From Seriola aureovittata (Eukaryota; Chordata; Actinopteri; Carangiformes; Carangidae), in contig NC_079387.1 in NCBI RefSeq assembly GCF_021018895.1, positions 6,606,083 through 6,670,082 on the forward strand: a DNA stretch of 64,000 nt. The letters run 5' to 3'. Shown here piece by piece: positions 34,260-47,860 of this stretch; positions within the stretch are counted from its first letter, which is position 1; each line of letters starts with the position of its first letter. The position numbers were made by a program, and so were the translations under genes. The notes under the pieces are model-generated. The model ran no database searches, had not been told where the DNA came from, and saw nothing but the letters and a program-made list of their open reading frames with translations.

Positions 34260-36913
34260 TATCCTAACATCTGACAAGTAGTTCTGAGGGAGAATATCGG
34301 CCAGAAGTGTGGCTAAGTGTCTTGAGAGAATGTACTAATAAAATAGGATGTAATCAATCAAATTAAACCCAGTCATACTTCCAAAGTTCGGTTAAAGCAT
34401 TTGCAGCAAACTCCTATGACAAAAGGAGAACAACAGGAAAACAATGACGGCTAACAGAGGTGAATCTCTCCTGCTGGGCTGCTGTGCAAAAGCATGAATG
34501 ATGTATGTGCAGATAATCTTTTTAAGGTTACAAAAATTGCAGCTATTTCAAACCCGTGTTAAATGATGCATGGGGCTAATAGTGTGAAAAGGTACGAGTG
34601 CCACTTGGGCATTCATCTACCGCCCGCCGCGGGGCATCTGAATATGAAAACTCATCTAATGCTTGTTGATCAATGAACAGACTAAACAAAGCAGATTGAG
34701 AAATGCTGGGGAGTTAAAGACCAACTACAATACAACCACTGCTGCCATGGCAATGTCTTACATTAGCTTTACAAAGTGCTGCTAATAACTAGAATCGCAC
34801 ATAAAAAACCACGTTCGCAGGGAAATTTCTTTTATTGACCATGTGCAATGAAGAACCATTAGAGGTAATCTTTCGTACCTACATGGACTAGTTTCTTTAT
34901 AAAAACGAATTATGAAGTAGTAGTTTTTAAGCTGATCTTCTGCAGGGGAGCATAAAGGTGACTTGTGCGAGCATGTATGTGAGAGGGAAATTATTTCAGC
35001 CTTTTCTCTTAATTCCTACGAGCTTGTCTAACACTCATCCTTCTCCATTGTGCCGCCAGTCAGGCAGAGACAGGGGGCTCCACAAGGTTGGGATATAGAT
35101 CCATGTTGATGGCTTTTTAAAGAGGTGGCACCCATGTGTGACTCAACATAGACTGAGCTGAAACACAATCTTAGCAAAGGAAAAAAAAAAAATCAATCTT
35201 TACAAAAAGACTCATCAAGTTTGGAGTGTGTGTGTGTGTGTTTGTGTGTATTTGTGTATACAAGTGAGGATTCACATGTGAGAGACAGAAACAGGAGCTG
35301 GAGGAAGTGTGTAGCTGAAAAAGAAGAATCACAAAGCATGAACTCTCCCACAGAAACATCTGTCAGGTGGTGTGTATGAAAGTAAAGGACAGTGGTAAGC
35401 TGGTGCCGTGTAACTGGATGGAAATGAAAGTGCACCTGGATCTTTGACGCTGTAGAGTGAGGATACTGTTGCACCACAATGATTCACTGAGACGCTCGAG
35501 GTAACATGACGACACACACTTCAGGCTCGTCTCGACAAACATCTCAGAGTTTGAGTTTGGATTTGTGACTTAACGTTTCATGCGGTAAAACTAACAGAGA
35601 TCCAAGATCAGTTTTACTGTAGATCCTTTAGTGTAAAATCAATCTTTTACACAGCAGGGGTGAGAGCGAGCAGCTGGGAGGCGGAAGATTACAACATCAT
35701 TATTCATTTGAAACCTGAACAAACATCTCACATGAGCTTGGAGCCTTTTATCGGACAAAAACACATCCTCTGAATGTGTTGCAGGATCACACAGCATCCC
35801 ATCATCATCATCTCTAAGCATTGTGATACATCTTTGCCTGATATTATCTCGTACAGTCTCTCCCAGCAGCCGCGATGTGACACCTGAACTTTTGGACTGC
35901 ACCGCGTTGTCCTGCTTTGCTCTATTTTTAAACGCCTTGCTGGCTGCAGCTGGATACTTTGTTAGGAAATAGGTTTTGTGGCTTTCTTGTTGAGTATGAG
36001 AAGATTGATACCACTCATGTCTGTACAGTAAATAGAGTCAGGCTAGCTGCTAGTGAGATACTGACTCCCCCCAACACTGCACAGAGTTCCTCCTCCATCA
36101 AACCCTCAAATCACTAATGTATAGATTTCAATAAAGGCGTATATAACTGTTAGCCTGTCACCATGTAAAATGCTATGAATTACTAGGTTCGCAGCACTAA
36201 TAGACTAATAGAGCCCATAAGTACCCAGTTTTTTCACCTCATTCCTATGAATATATCTGTATGAGCATTAATTAGTGTTAGAAAATGAAACTTCACTCTT
36301 GAACTGCTGCTCAAAAGGGTGCTGCATGCCCATGCACCAGGGACTGAAACTTCCTCTGGCCTTCACCTCTGAGATCCACAAAGTCTTGTTCTGCAGCCAC
36401 AACATTTTATATCAACTCTGAATCTCAGTGGTGAAACATTGTGCCAAAAGCTCCATTTCATGTATTACAGGCAGCCCTTCAGGGAATACTCCTGTGTGAT
36501 TAATTTCCATTTCAAAGCTAAAAGCTCGTGGAATGATGTCAGGGAGTGGGTTTGAAGTGGTGCACAATCAAATGGGAACAAAAAAATAAAATAAATAAAA
36601 ACATGCAGAGGGAGACAGTGTCACGCGGTGGCACACAACAAAAAAAATAAGCACTTGAAAAACTTGAATGTGCATGTATTGTAGGTACCCAGTATATGCA
36701 CACAAGCTTCTTCACTTACTGCCCATACACACACATAAACACAAAGGCTTTGCAAAGCAGCTCATGGTCACAGGTTTGATCTCTTGGCTTGTTCCTCATT
36801 TGAGTATCATATGAAAGCAGGGTTTCTAACAGTATGTGACGCACTCCTCAGTATTCTTCCTTCTTCATTATTATTATACCACCTACCCAATGCCAACACC
36901 TGCCGCCCCCTCC

Positions 36914-36914
<1 letters not shown>

Positions 36915-36946
<32 letters not shown>
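36915..36946. repeat. 32-base poly-C run
   Basis: Uninterrupted C32 after CCGCCCCCTCCA. It is one of the longest homopolymers in the window; the length is uncertain in any assembly. Confidence 0.9.
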
Positions 36947-36950
<4 letters not shown>

Positions 36951-39900
36951 TCCTGTAGGCTCTAATTGGCCTGGTGTCCTTCACAACAGAGTGCGGTGCT
37001 GAGAGCTGGATGGCGCGTGCTAGCAGGCTAACACAGACATCTTGAAATGCCAGGTCACAGACTGGGCCGCTAACTCTCCTCCCAGCCTTGTCATGCTGCT
37101 TACAGTTAACCTTTTCATTAGATGGCATTTGTCAACAACAGGGACTTTCTTGTTATATGTGGTACATCAAAAGAGTATAGTGGGGCAGGACATGATGTCT
37201 GAGGTCTGTATTTCAGTGTGGACACACCGGCAGAAATATCTCGCTGAACAAATAATTAAATAAAAAAAAAATCGTATATAGGAAATTAATCATTCTTTGA
37301 TTAGTATTAAATAAATATTTAAGTTATAATCCAGTTTTGATGTTATTTATAGCTGTCATTTGGTGTATTTACATTCATTAAGTACCTCTCTATATACTGT
37401 GTTTTCATTGTTTACGGCTGGTTTTAAATTGCTTCACTCTTCTCAATCTCCAACAGATGTATCGCAGTTGTATTAAGTTACTGCTAATCAAATATTTCTA
37501 ACTGCCGCTGCTTTGAATTAAAACCAATCAACTGGGAAATCACTGGGTGGCTTTTAATGTGAAGCAGTCACAGGAAATGCAGTGTACTTGCGCTTTAAAC
37601 AGATACGCCAGCTGTTTTTATTCCTGGAAAAGAAACTGATCAATGAGAAAAAAATCCACGTTTGTTAATTGAAGGCTACAATCAACTTGTCAAATTACAA
37701 CAGAGCAGCATTCTCTAATTTTGCTGCCTGCATTAACCAGCTTTTGTTTTTTAAGTGAATGGAAATTCATTTGTAATGGTTAAAACATTGACAAAGAACC
37801 ATCTCTTTCATGAAATAAAGTCGCTGTTATTCAGGATAATAAACACATTTCACTTTCAACCAACAGAGAAGAAGATAGATCCCCTTTGAAACAAGGACAC
37901 TGTTTCTGGAAAGAGATATTGCTGATAAATCTGTATCAGTGCTGTGAGCACCACTAACATAATTCCATTCATTCCCTTGTTTTAAACATTGAAAAATAGA
38001 ACCAAAACTAATTGCATGGCTAGATGCCACTAAACAAGGAGCAGTTCCTCATGATTTTGTTTCCCTTGTTGTTAGATTTGATACACCCCCTTCCTTCGCC
38101 TTATTTTCTGAATGCCCTGGTGGTGTCAGCAGAGCAAAGAAACACATTCCCGAGGATTAAGAATTTCCTCCTCACTGCTAAAACCCAAGACAGATTATTT
38201 GTTGCTCGCATTTTTATAACAACATCTGGGAGACCGTGACAGCACCACTGCACAAATACATAGAATTCACTCACTATATGTTAATTTCGAAGCAACACCT
38301 TTCCCACTTTGGTGTCTGTCGAGGTATACATTTTGTATATTTGACTCTATTTTTATGTCATATAATCCTCTTTTCTTCAGGAAGTCTCTAGTCTCGCCTG
38401 TGCTCCCACTACATATGATGATCACGATGAACCAGTCTGTGTGAGATGAAGGTAAAATATAATAATACTTGTATTTTTTGGTCAAAGATGGTTAATCACC
38501 AAGTTGTTAACTAATAACAGGAGCATCTCCATTCTTTCACACATGTTATGTATTATTAGACTAAAGACTCCTCTACTGACAAAGTGGATTAATTATTCTT
38601 CAGAAGGAGGTCATCTGAGGATGAGCAACGTGGGTGAAGAACACTGTCAGCGTCTTGCTCTGCTCCTGTCAATCCACCAAATGGGAAAACTGTGACCTTT
38701 TTCTACATGGCCAATAATAAAGCAAAGGTCAACTACGGTGTCAGTTTGGTAACCAGTCACCAGTCCTACATTCATGTCAATCACACTGTACTACAAGCAT
38801 CAAGTATAAACTGGTTTAACTGGTTTAATATGATATGAGCAGTCTCCAGTGTATCCATAACCTGATGATGTTGTAAAAATGGTAAATACAACAGTGTTGC
38901 CAGTTAAAGGTGAAGTCGTGGAGTTAAATCACTGACTAATACAAACATAAACAATGTCTTCTGTAGTTTGTTTATGGTTTATTTTAAATTTGTGAATTAA
39001 ATGATGCTGGATGAGTTCCATGTGCCGGTGTTTTCAAGCTAAAACAACACGTTGTCCTTTTTCCTCCACTTTTTCCAATATGACCTGAATTTAGTGCGAG
39101 CCAAAACAAAGAGACTGACACTGACAGAAAACATCAGCTTGTACTTCAGCCAAATGCTGCATGCAGAGTTGTAATAACCAGAAGTTGTTGTTTGTACGAT
39201 GTCGCTGCTGCTGAATTTTTCTAGACTTTTTATTCACAACAAGCATCACCGTTTCAAACACAAATGAGAAATCCAAGTGGTTATTTGTTGGCATAAAGCT
39301 GTCATCAAAAAAGACTGATGTGATGAATAAACTCCAACCATGTTCTATTTACCGCCTGACAGCTGGGGAGAACAATATTTTTCTTTTTTGTGTTATTTTT
39401 CCAATATGAAATGAATGCATCAATACCTAAAGCAAGGAGAGCTCCTCTACCAGCCAATTATACGGCATTGCTGGATGGTCAGCCAGCTTCAGGCGGTGTG
39501 TGTGCCTGGCCGTCGGGTTTCCACCTGGTTTTGGAGTAAACAGACCTCTGTTTCCAGTGATGAGTGTGAGCCAAAAGATGGAGGTCACCCAAATGGAAAA
39601 GGAGGCAAACACGGACATTCAATTGGGAGTTTCCATCTGCTGTGCTGCTCTGCTATTACTGCCTCCACTTACTGTATATTTCAGTGCAAAGTAATAGCTG
39701 ATTACTGATGGAGTGATGCCTGAACTGTGCATATATATTGTACATGATAAAGAATGCATAGCTATCTGCATTATTGAACAGCCACATAAAGCATTCATGA
39801 AATTCATTTAAATGATACCTTGGTGGTGAGAGGTTCATTTTATTGTTCAGTTTGTTGATGTGTGTCCGCACAATTGTGGTAAGTGGGTTTAAATAGGCGT

Positions 39901-40107
39901 TTACCAGTTCAGCCCTCAGGTCCCTTGCTGCTTTTGAAGAGATCAGAATTACCTCATAAATTGGTTATGTTGTTCAAGCTCTGCTGTAATATTAACTGGT
40001 CTGGAGAAAATTCACCCTTAATGCAATTTTTTTGTTCTGTTTGTTAATTGTTTTTTTGTTCATTTAATCAAATATAAGGGTACGTCATGGCTTTATTAAG
40101 GTCTTAC

Positions 40108-40240
40108 TTGATGTCACTCTCCTGAACCCGCTCCTCATCCAGATCCTCAATGAACTTCTCCCCTTTCATCCAGTAGATGAGTGGACTGACGTCTCCGCTG
40201 TATCCAAAGAAGGCTCTGCACGTTAGGTTGACGGGACTTC
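40108..40240 (-). CDS. il1rapl1: il1rapl1 exon: first half of Ig domain 3
   Basis: The exon is 133 nt, entered in phase 1 and left in phase 2, with acceptor TCTCTCACAG (AG 40242-40241) and donor ATCAA/GTAAGA (GT 40107-40106). It encodes [20 protein letters not shown] and then [20 protein letters not shown] plus SDI. The B-strand Cys is in NLTC, the C-strand Trp is in YWMK, and NLT is a potential N-glycosylation site. It pairs with the next exon's DLGNYSC to complete the Ig disulfide. It is the most 5' il1rapl1 exon in the window; the preceding exon (linker after Ig2) was looked for to 64000 and not found. There is no long reading frame here, so it is easily missed. Confidence 0.96.
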
Positions 40241-43200
40241 CTGTGAGAGACAAGAGACAAGACATGAGGTAACACCTCCATGATCTGCTGAGAATGTATG
40301 AGTATAGCTTCTTAGTACTTTGTTAGTACCTTAATTAAAATATTCAGATTTTTAAATATGATCGTGAATGAAAAAGTGTTCAATAGTTATATATATAGCC
40401 ACTTTTCATAAAATATTTTTTGCATTATTTTCTAACAGGGTAATAGTAAAATGGGCTGGGAGCAATACCTGCTTTAAACTATACATGTTGTATGCAGAGC
40501 ATGTTGATACACCTTCCTCTAATCGTGATCAGCAACATAAAAAGGCAGCAGGGGGAACAATATAATAGTAATGGTGCACCAAAACGGATGCATGTCAACT
40601 CCCTACAAAAAAGAAATGCAATTTTATGCTGTTGTGTGCAGGTCAGCATGGTGTCAGCCCAGATGCACTGCTGCATTGTGGTTTTTCTACCACCATCAAC
40701 CACATCAACGTATAGAAAAACTAACAAACAGAAGCTACGCTAAAACACCACTTGTTTTTCCTCAAACTCTTCTAACACCATCTCAGGTGCATTCGCTGTA
40801 CCTGACCAAAGTCTTGCAGTTGAAAACAAACACATAAATATGTCAAAACAATACAGTATCACATGCCTGCGCTTTTTCACTGGTGGTGCTGGATATCTGG
40901 TGAAAACCCGCTACTGGAGCGAGCACGACTTACATTACCTCCTGTTATTGAACCCCTTCTTTTTTCTTCAAAAACTCCATAGAAGCCTCCCCGATTCCAT
41001 CGATTCCTAAACCGTCTCTCGATCTCCAGAGATGCCATTTTAAACCACCCCAGACCTTTCTTAAATTCCCTGACAGCCTCTTAAACTTTAAAACAGTCTC
41101 TTGAACCCCCTTACACGGCAACTTTGCAACACTACTGTGCCTTCATAAAAGCTCCTATATTCTTCAGCAGCCTCTGTAGGATCCCACCTTTACACTTCAA
41201 TCACTGTATTTTGCAGGAGGTACTTTGGAAAATTTGAAGAACAAAAGTACGGCAGAGTTTTTAAGGACAGTGATTTGTGCAAGATGTAAATTAATTCATA
41301 CAGCTTATGTAAAACTCACAATTCACACTGATTTTCTTCCCCTTCTGTACACATAAAGCAGGAGTTCCAATGGCACATTATCAAATCAAGTATACTTGTC
41401 CTCTTGTGACGATGAGGGGATGCTATTTGCACTTGTGGGTCCACTGAGGTAGGCTGTGATTACGTCAGACTTTTCAGTGTTTATGCGATGGTAAAAGGTG
41501 TTCATGCATTGCCAGCAGAGGTCAATGCTGCTTTGTGGTGGTTTGACTACACCTCAATTCACTCATTCAACCTCCATCTTTTTTAAATGACCAACAGCCG
41601 CATATTGGTGGAGTCGAGGATCAAAAAGAAGCAGGTTGGAGGATTCTGAATGAATGTGTCAGCAAACAGCAGTCAGAGCAACATTAGCATTCATTTGCTC
41701 CAATGATCACTCTACTTTGAGCTTTGTTTTGGTCTCCAACTGCTAAAGTAAAAATCAGGTTCTTCAGCTCGATTACAGCTCCACTTTGTTTACACGCTAG
41801 TTGCGTGGGATGATCAGGGGTAAGAAAGTGCACAGAAAATATATAGCCTATATGAGCAGGCAAACCCCCTGCTTTCAGATCAGCAGGAGTTTTGTCTGTC
41901 TGCTCAGCTCTTTTTGAACGCACATCCTATGTGACTGGAAACAGATAAACCCTTTTTAAACTCGTTTTCTCTCACTGCCTCGGATTAGAGACCTCTCATT
42001 CTTCTTTCACACTTATCGCACACATGCTGCAGCCGGTGGTAAACCCATGAGTGTGTGGCCTGTGCTGCGACAGGCTCAACGGTGGGGAAAAAAGAAGCAC
42101 ATCATCAAAGCTGGGGAATGACTCTGATCCATAAAAAGACACCGATGATCAAGGAGGCTCCACCAGTTGTGTGTCCAGGAAGGCAAAAAGGTAATTCAGC
42201 ATCTCTTCATTAGCACTCCTTGCTCATTGGCCCGGTGGCGAGGACTCAGAAGTCTGTGAGATGGGAGATAACTGTGGCGTATAATTGGGTACTTGCTAGT
42301 TCAAAGATAATAGGGATTTTATTTTACCAAGGCCTGCTCTAATTTGGCCCTCTAGTGCAGTGCAGCGAGCTCAGATGATAGCTAAAGCATTAATAGAGAA
42401 AATCTGGATTGGAGATTCAAAAAAGGCCCCAAGTTGGAGGACAGTTTTGCATTTTGTCTCACGGCCCAACAAAAGTATTGTCCACAGCTGAGAGATAAGG
42501 GCTGTGTGTGTGTGTGTGTGTATGTGACTTTGAGTGTGCGTGTGTCTGTGTGTGTATTGTGTGAGAGAGAGTGTTAAAGCAAAAGAGACAGAGATAATGT
42601 GTTTTGGGGATGCTGAGATCTGTCCTCGACCCCACATACGCATATTCACACAAATACAAATACACATATTGCTATGCTCCCCGATTCCACCAGGGGTCTC
42701 TGTGGTGCTACAAAGCAGGAGGGCTGGTGTGCAGGAGGAGCACATAAAACAACAAGAAGAAAAAAAAATCCCCAAAAAACAAAACGCACCATTTTGACAG
42801 GTGCGGACAACAGTAAAAGGAAACACAGATTCTTTGGTGTGCCACCTTTGATGTCAAGAGGCTTCACCCATGGATCTGAACAGCATGTTGCGTTGTAGCA
42901 CTGACAGCTCTACTGCTGTCCTGGCAACAGCCGCGGTGTCACTCTCCAAGACTTATTCCAAGGGGCTTTTTGTGCATATGGCTGCGTGTTATTCCCTTAA
43001 CAACGGCGTGTTAATTTGTGCCGGCTTTACTGTGAGCAGCTAAGACTGCACGGGCAGAGGTTGCGTGCTCAGTTTGGGAAAAGCACAAACAGCCGTGCAG
43101 GGATTTAAGCACAAAGATTCTAACATTCAAATCCCAATCTCTGGTCTTGGTCAGGGGGGTAAAGTGAGACTTAATGCGATTGTTTCCTCTCTCTCTTATC

Positions 43201-44589
43201 TCCCCTCGCCTCTAGAGCATCTCTCTCTGTCACTGTGGTTGCAGGACGGAGACGTCAGCAAAGATTCCCGTGGCTAAGCAGACAGAGTGGAAGCTTTGAA
43301 CCCATGAAACACCACAGAGGAGGCAGGAACAGGGGAAGAGACGGATTCAGACAGAGAAAGCAGGCATGCATGCATTTCTGCATCTGTGTGCAACTGACAG
43401 AGTTATGGCAGGGGAGAAAGGGGGCATATGTGTATGTCTGCGGGGATGTGAGTAAGGAGAGTTAGACAGAGGAACCACACGAGGGAAAGAACAAACCGTT
43501 CTTCATGGAGAATTGAAAGACCCCCACACAGAGTGAATGGAGCATCGTATCGCCGTTGTGCAAAGAAGATTACATAGATTACAGATCAGTATATCTGCAT
43601 GAACTGCGTGCACCATCCATGTCAAGTTAATCTAGCAGCATTTTCCATTCAGATCAGAAACAATCCAGCTCTTCAGTAGGAAAACCTTTCTCTCTTTTTT
43701 TTTTTTTTTCGCTATTAACAGCCTTGAATAAATTAAGCCCTGGAGCTAGTGGGAATAATACTTCAGAGAGTGAAGAAACTAAGCGTTTCAGAGGATTTTT
43801 TTGGAAAGGGCATTTGCAATCTTCACAACAATGAGGACACATATAACTTTCTGTTTAATGTTTTGGGTGAGATGGGAAGCAATTTAGGAGCTGGCAATTA
43901 AAGACAAATAATGCTGCTAAGAACAGCACACTTTACAAAATACTGGTAATGTGCAAGCAAGTTTGAGTTCTCTGAAAGTGTCTTTCATTCCATATTAATG
44001 TTAATGGAGGCTAATGGCTGCCTGGAAGATTGTGTAGGAGAAATACATTTCAAAATCTAAAAACATTAATGAGTAAAAGTTTAGTCTTGAACTCGGAAAC
44101 AGCAGTTGACAAAAAGCAATCTCACCACAAGGTCCATTTAGTAGCTGTTCTGGAGCTTTCAATCATATCAAAAGAAGTCTGTCAAGTGCTCGAAAAAATG
44201 GAAATCTAAACATTTACAGTTCGATGATAACTGGGCAAACCCCATCTGTTGAGGAAGACAGTGTGATATGACCAAAAGCTCCACAACGGCTACTCCATCA
44301 ACCTTGTGGAGAGATTTTTTTTGTCAACCACAAAAAACCTGGTTTAACAAATGGTCAGCAGTAATGTTATTTATGCTTGATTTGTTGTTAAAACACATGT
44401 GGTACTGCCTTCAATCTCCAGCCTTATTTATGTTCAAATATATTTAGATTTAAATAGAGATAAGTGACTAATTGGGTAAAAATCTGAATAACGAGTGAAG
44501 TAGCATTATAAACACAGATGCCTCTTTACAGGGCACAAGGGATCACTCAATGATTGCTAAGTATGAGATGATGTGATTTATATGCTATG

Positions 44590-44750
44590 GGTTTAAAAGT
44601 CACTAGATCTCAACCCAGTTGAACACCTATGGAACATTTTGAAGCAACGTGTTGCACTTTCCACCGACATCATGAACGATACCAACACCAGAGCGAGAGA
44701 ATATCTTCAGGAAGAATAGTGTTCATCCCTCTAGTAGAGGATGCAAAGTA
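44590..44750 (+). mobile_element. Tc1-like transposase relic with the catalytic Glu motif
   Basis: The + strand frame reads LDLNPVEHLWNILKQRV. This matches the SPDLNPIE(H/N)LW signature of Tc1/mariner DDE transposases, in which the Glu is the third catalytic residue. It continues AREYLQEE and then a stop, where intact copies continue with a Trp-Cys-Ser type end. About 160 bp is recognisable. The sequence differs from the relics at 21590 and 47560, so it is a second family. Inactive. Confidence 0.75.
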
Positions 44751-47559
44751 GAATATCAAAAGTATATTTCAGTATAAAAAGCTTTAGCCTTTTTGCTTTG
44801 GACAACATAAACAGCCAGTGCTTTTCAAGCAAAAAACGTCTTCTAAAACTAAAACCTCTTCACAAAATGTCAGAATGACACTTGTGTCACTTTTGTCCCT
44901 TTCGTCCAGACGAGATGATATTCGCTCTACTCTATAATTAGTCCTTCCTTTAATGCGAAAGCCTGGGCTCTACATGAAAGGACTTGAAGATTGCACTGTG
45001 GCTTGTGATCAGCAGGATAGCGAGGGACTGATCTGGACTGAGAAATAGCCCAGGAATTGAATCAGTAGATAGCATGATTGTTGATGGTTAAAAGGGATTT
45101 CCCAGATTCAGCTGGGCATCTGGGAGGCACGAATCAGTTCCTGAAAATATTTTGCAGAGGGAGTGAGCATCGTCTTTATAATTTGCTCCAGTACAACATC
45201 CAGACAGTGAAGGGTTACACCAGTGATCGAGCCCTGTAATTGCAGTTGCTGGGTACCCACTCACATTGCATTGCCAGATGTGGCGGTTTAATTGTCTCTC
45301 TGTTCAGCGTTCACTTTGTTTCGTTTATTATAGCCCATGCCTCTCCAATCATGCATTTTAAGGCTGCCATTGACTGTGCTGTGCTCAGTATTCATCTAGC
45401 TACGTCCCCCTTGCGTACGGTCAATCTCCTCTTATTCATACTTGGCACTGCACCTCATTATCACTAAGCAGGCAAACTGTTACCGCCATTCCCCTTAATT
45501 AATGCAGGTAAAGTTGATATCAAGAGACAAAACACAATGTTTAAACTGTTTTTCTGAATTGTATAAGCATGTTAACACGTGGTAATCATAATAGGAAATG
45601 CTCAATGATGTGTTGTGAAATTACAATTTTCTCTGCTCTGTGTTACTTTTGCCGAGGACAAGCTGTGCCTGGAAATTACATACGGTAGTACTGTTGAATA
45701 TTACAATGCAGTGGGAAACAAACAGGCTGGGGGTTGGGTGAATAACAAGTCCAATTTGAGCCTTGTGGAACAGAGCATGACATTTGCAAAGATCAACACC
45801 CACTCTTTGCATTGATGCTCTCATAATACAATGTTCTTTAGCACAAAAGCAGGGCCTATTATTGCTGCCCAATCCGGTGAAAGAATCATTATCAATGTTA
45901 AACCTCATGTTGCTTATAATCTCGCATGGAGAAGTCACAGTTGAATTCTCCAAATGAAAAGCTCATTAGACATTAATGAAACACTTAAAGGGTAAGTGCC
46001 ACGGTGAAAGGAGGAAAAAAGGTAATACCACAATTAGAAAAGCATCAGATGATGATAGAAATTGACACGTCAGCTTTGAAGCAGATGGTATTTTTGCTAA
46101 TGGTTTTGTGAGGCATTGTTAAGTGTTTATGTGCTGTGCCCATTGTGGCTTCATTGATTGTTGTTATGTTCTCCCATCTTGTTGCTGATCCAAAAACATC
46201 CTCAGACACGAAAAACCTGCCACTTACAATGTTACAGCACAAAGAGTTAAGTAAAGTAAAAACTTTATTTGAAAGCCCTGTCTTCTTCCCCAACCTGATT
46301 CTGACTCTGAAATGCTGATGCTGCTGTTAGCTGAGAATTAAAAAAAAAAGGAAAATGCTTCCCTCACAGTGAGAAGGCAGGGATTGGATACCAACAGGAA
46401 CTGAACGCTCACTGGGCTTTGGTGCAGGGCTATGCAGGCAGAGGAGGAACTCCTGTCGGGCTTAGCCTAGAACGAAGGAGACGTCTGGAGAATCCCTAAG
46501 CGGCACCATGTAGTTTAGCTACTGATGGAGGGGCCGGAGAGCTGGAGAAAGTACAAGATGTGGTAGAGAGGGGAGCGTAATCGACAGATACACAATGAGA
46601 AAAAATAAGAGACTGATTGCACAAAATAGCAGGTTCCTTGAGACCTTGCTGGGTCACCTTTGAAGCGTGCCCAGACCCCCAACAGTCCCATTTCCTAGCT
46701 GAAGCTCCCTGTGGTTAGATGCTCAGCTGGGGCCTACTTAAGAGATGCTTTAAGTGAATTTATTCTTAACTAGTGTCCAGAGGATCTGAATTATTCTCTA
46801 CCTCCAGACAACATAGGCCTCTTCATTGACTTTCATCCATTGTGCTGCATGACTGCAAACCAAGTCTACTCCTGTCTACTCCTGTCTGCTCAAAAAGTCT
46901 CCTCCTCCATCCAGCCTTGGTTATGTACACTCGAATTTGCTTGTTAATGATGAAATGTTATGACTCATGGCACTTGCATGGCTGACTTTCAGATGCTGTC
47001 GAATCTATCAAATGCTATTTCTATCCCCAGTCTGGCTCATTCGTGACAAATTACAGCAGGGTAGAATTGTGTTACTCACACCAACACATGCTAAAACAGG
47101 TCAATAGCAGTCCCAGTGAAAGGAGTCATGTACATAAATCTAAAACTCTCATCTTAGATATTGGCTGCTGCAGAGGCAGACATTCTGGATATTAAGTTGG
47201 TGTAATGCTGGGATCAGACTAGACAATATCATACTGGAAATGGCCTGGGCCAACCGACATGGGGTGTCTGGAAAGATTTGTTTGGTTATCCAGTGCAGAG
47301 TGTCACGATGGAAGACCGATTCTGTGATCTGGAGGCCCAGATGGAAAGGCTACCGCAAGCCATTGCTCACTCAGTTTAACCATGTCTTTGACATGCTGTG
47401 TGACTGCATGGCGATTCGACATTTGTGATCCTGGAAGTACGTCTCCGCACCCTCGTGTAGAATCAAATTTGTCTCTAGGCCAAGTCACAACGAAGCCATT
47501 TAATCTGACACAGTGACCATTACACGTCCAAACTACGGGTATTGATCTGCTGCCACTAT

Positions 47560-47860
47560 TCTGGGAAGGTTTTCTTCTAGACTCTGGAACCAGTCCGAAG
47601 GAAATGGCTCCCATTCGAGCATTAGTGAGGTTCCGCACTAGTGTTGGGGGATAAGGTCTGGCTTCAAGTCATCACCAGTGGAGGTGAGGTCAAGGCTCTT
47701 TGCACACCAGTGAAGTTCTTTCACACCAATCTAGGAAAACCATTTTATTAAGAATCCGGCTTTGCGCTCGGGCCACTGTTGTGTTGAAGCAGGAATCCAA
47801 AAAACCAATGCCACAAAGCTCAAAGAGGTGTCCCCATACTTTAAGCCATATAGTTTACAT
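47560..47860 (-). mobile_element. Tc1/mariner transposon relic, copy B, with terminal sequence
   Basis: The reverse complement reads GAGCCTTGACCTCACCTCC, then AAGCCAGACCTTATCCCCCA and ACCTCACTAATGCTCG, parallel to copy A at 21590-21820. The right edge on the + strand is GAGGTGTCCCCATACTTTAA followed by GCCATATAGTTTAC. This fits the fish Tc1-like terminus known as GTGTCCACATACTTTTGGCC plus ATATAGTGTA. The other terminus is not recognisable. Frames are broken. Confidence 0.7.

Larger units (their letters stand above)
30999..40107 (-). other. il1rapl1: il1rapl1 intron within Ig domain 3
   Basis: About 9.1 kb. It contains a percomorph ATGCTAACAT repeat (about 34040-34160), GT repeats (34221-34258; about 35225-35250), a C32 run (36915-36946) and a repeat-poor stretch at about 38030-38240. 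The long stretch 31020-34030 is ordinary AT-rich unique-looking sequence. No further exon was found; exons on both sides join directly in phase. Confidence 0.8.
14702..40240 (-). other. il1rapl1: il1rapl1 gene body within the window (last five coding exons)
   Basis: Five exons on the - strand join in consistent phase (1, 2, 1, 1, 1) into one open frame from Ig domain 3 through the transmembrane helix and TIR domain to the tail ending ETSISSVIW. That ending and the long tail distinguish IL1RAPL1 from IL1RAPL2 and from IL1RAP. The protein is a postsynaptic type I receptor. In mammals it binds the presynaptic phosphatase PTP-delta through its Ig domains and couples its TIR and tail to synapse organisation and to neuronal calcium sensor 1. 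Human loss causes X-linked intellectual disability. Exons for the signal peptide, Ig1 and Ig2 are beyond 64000. Teleosts can carry duplicates (il1rapl1a and il1rapl1b); I cannot tell which this is. Confidence 0.95.
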
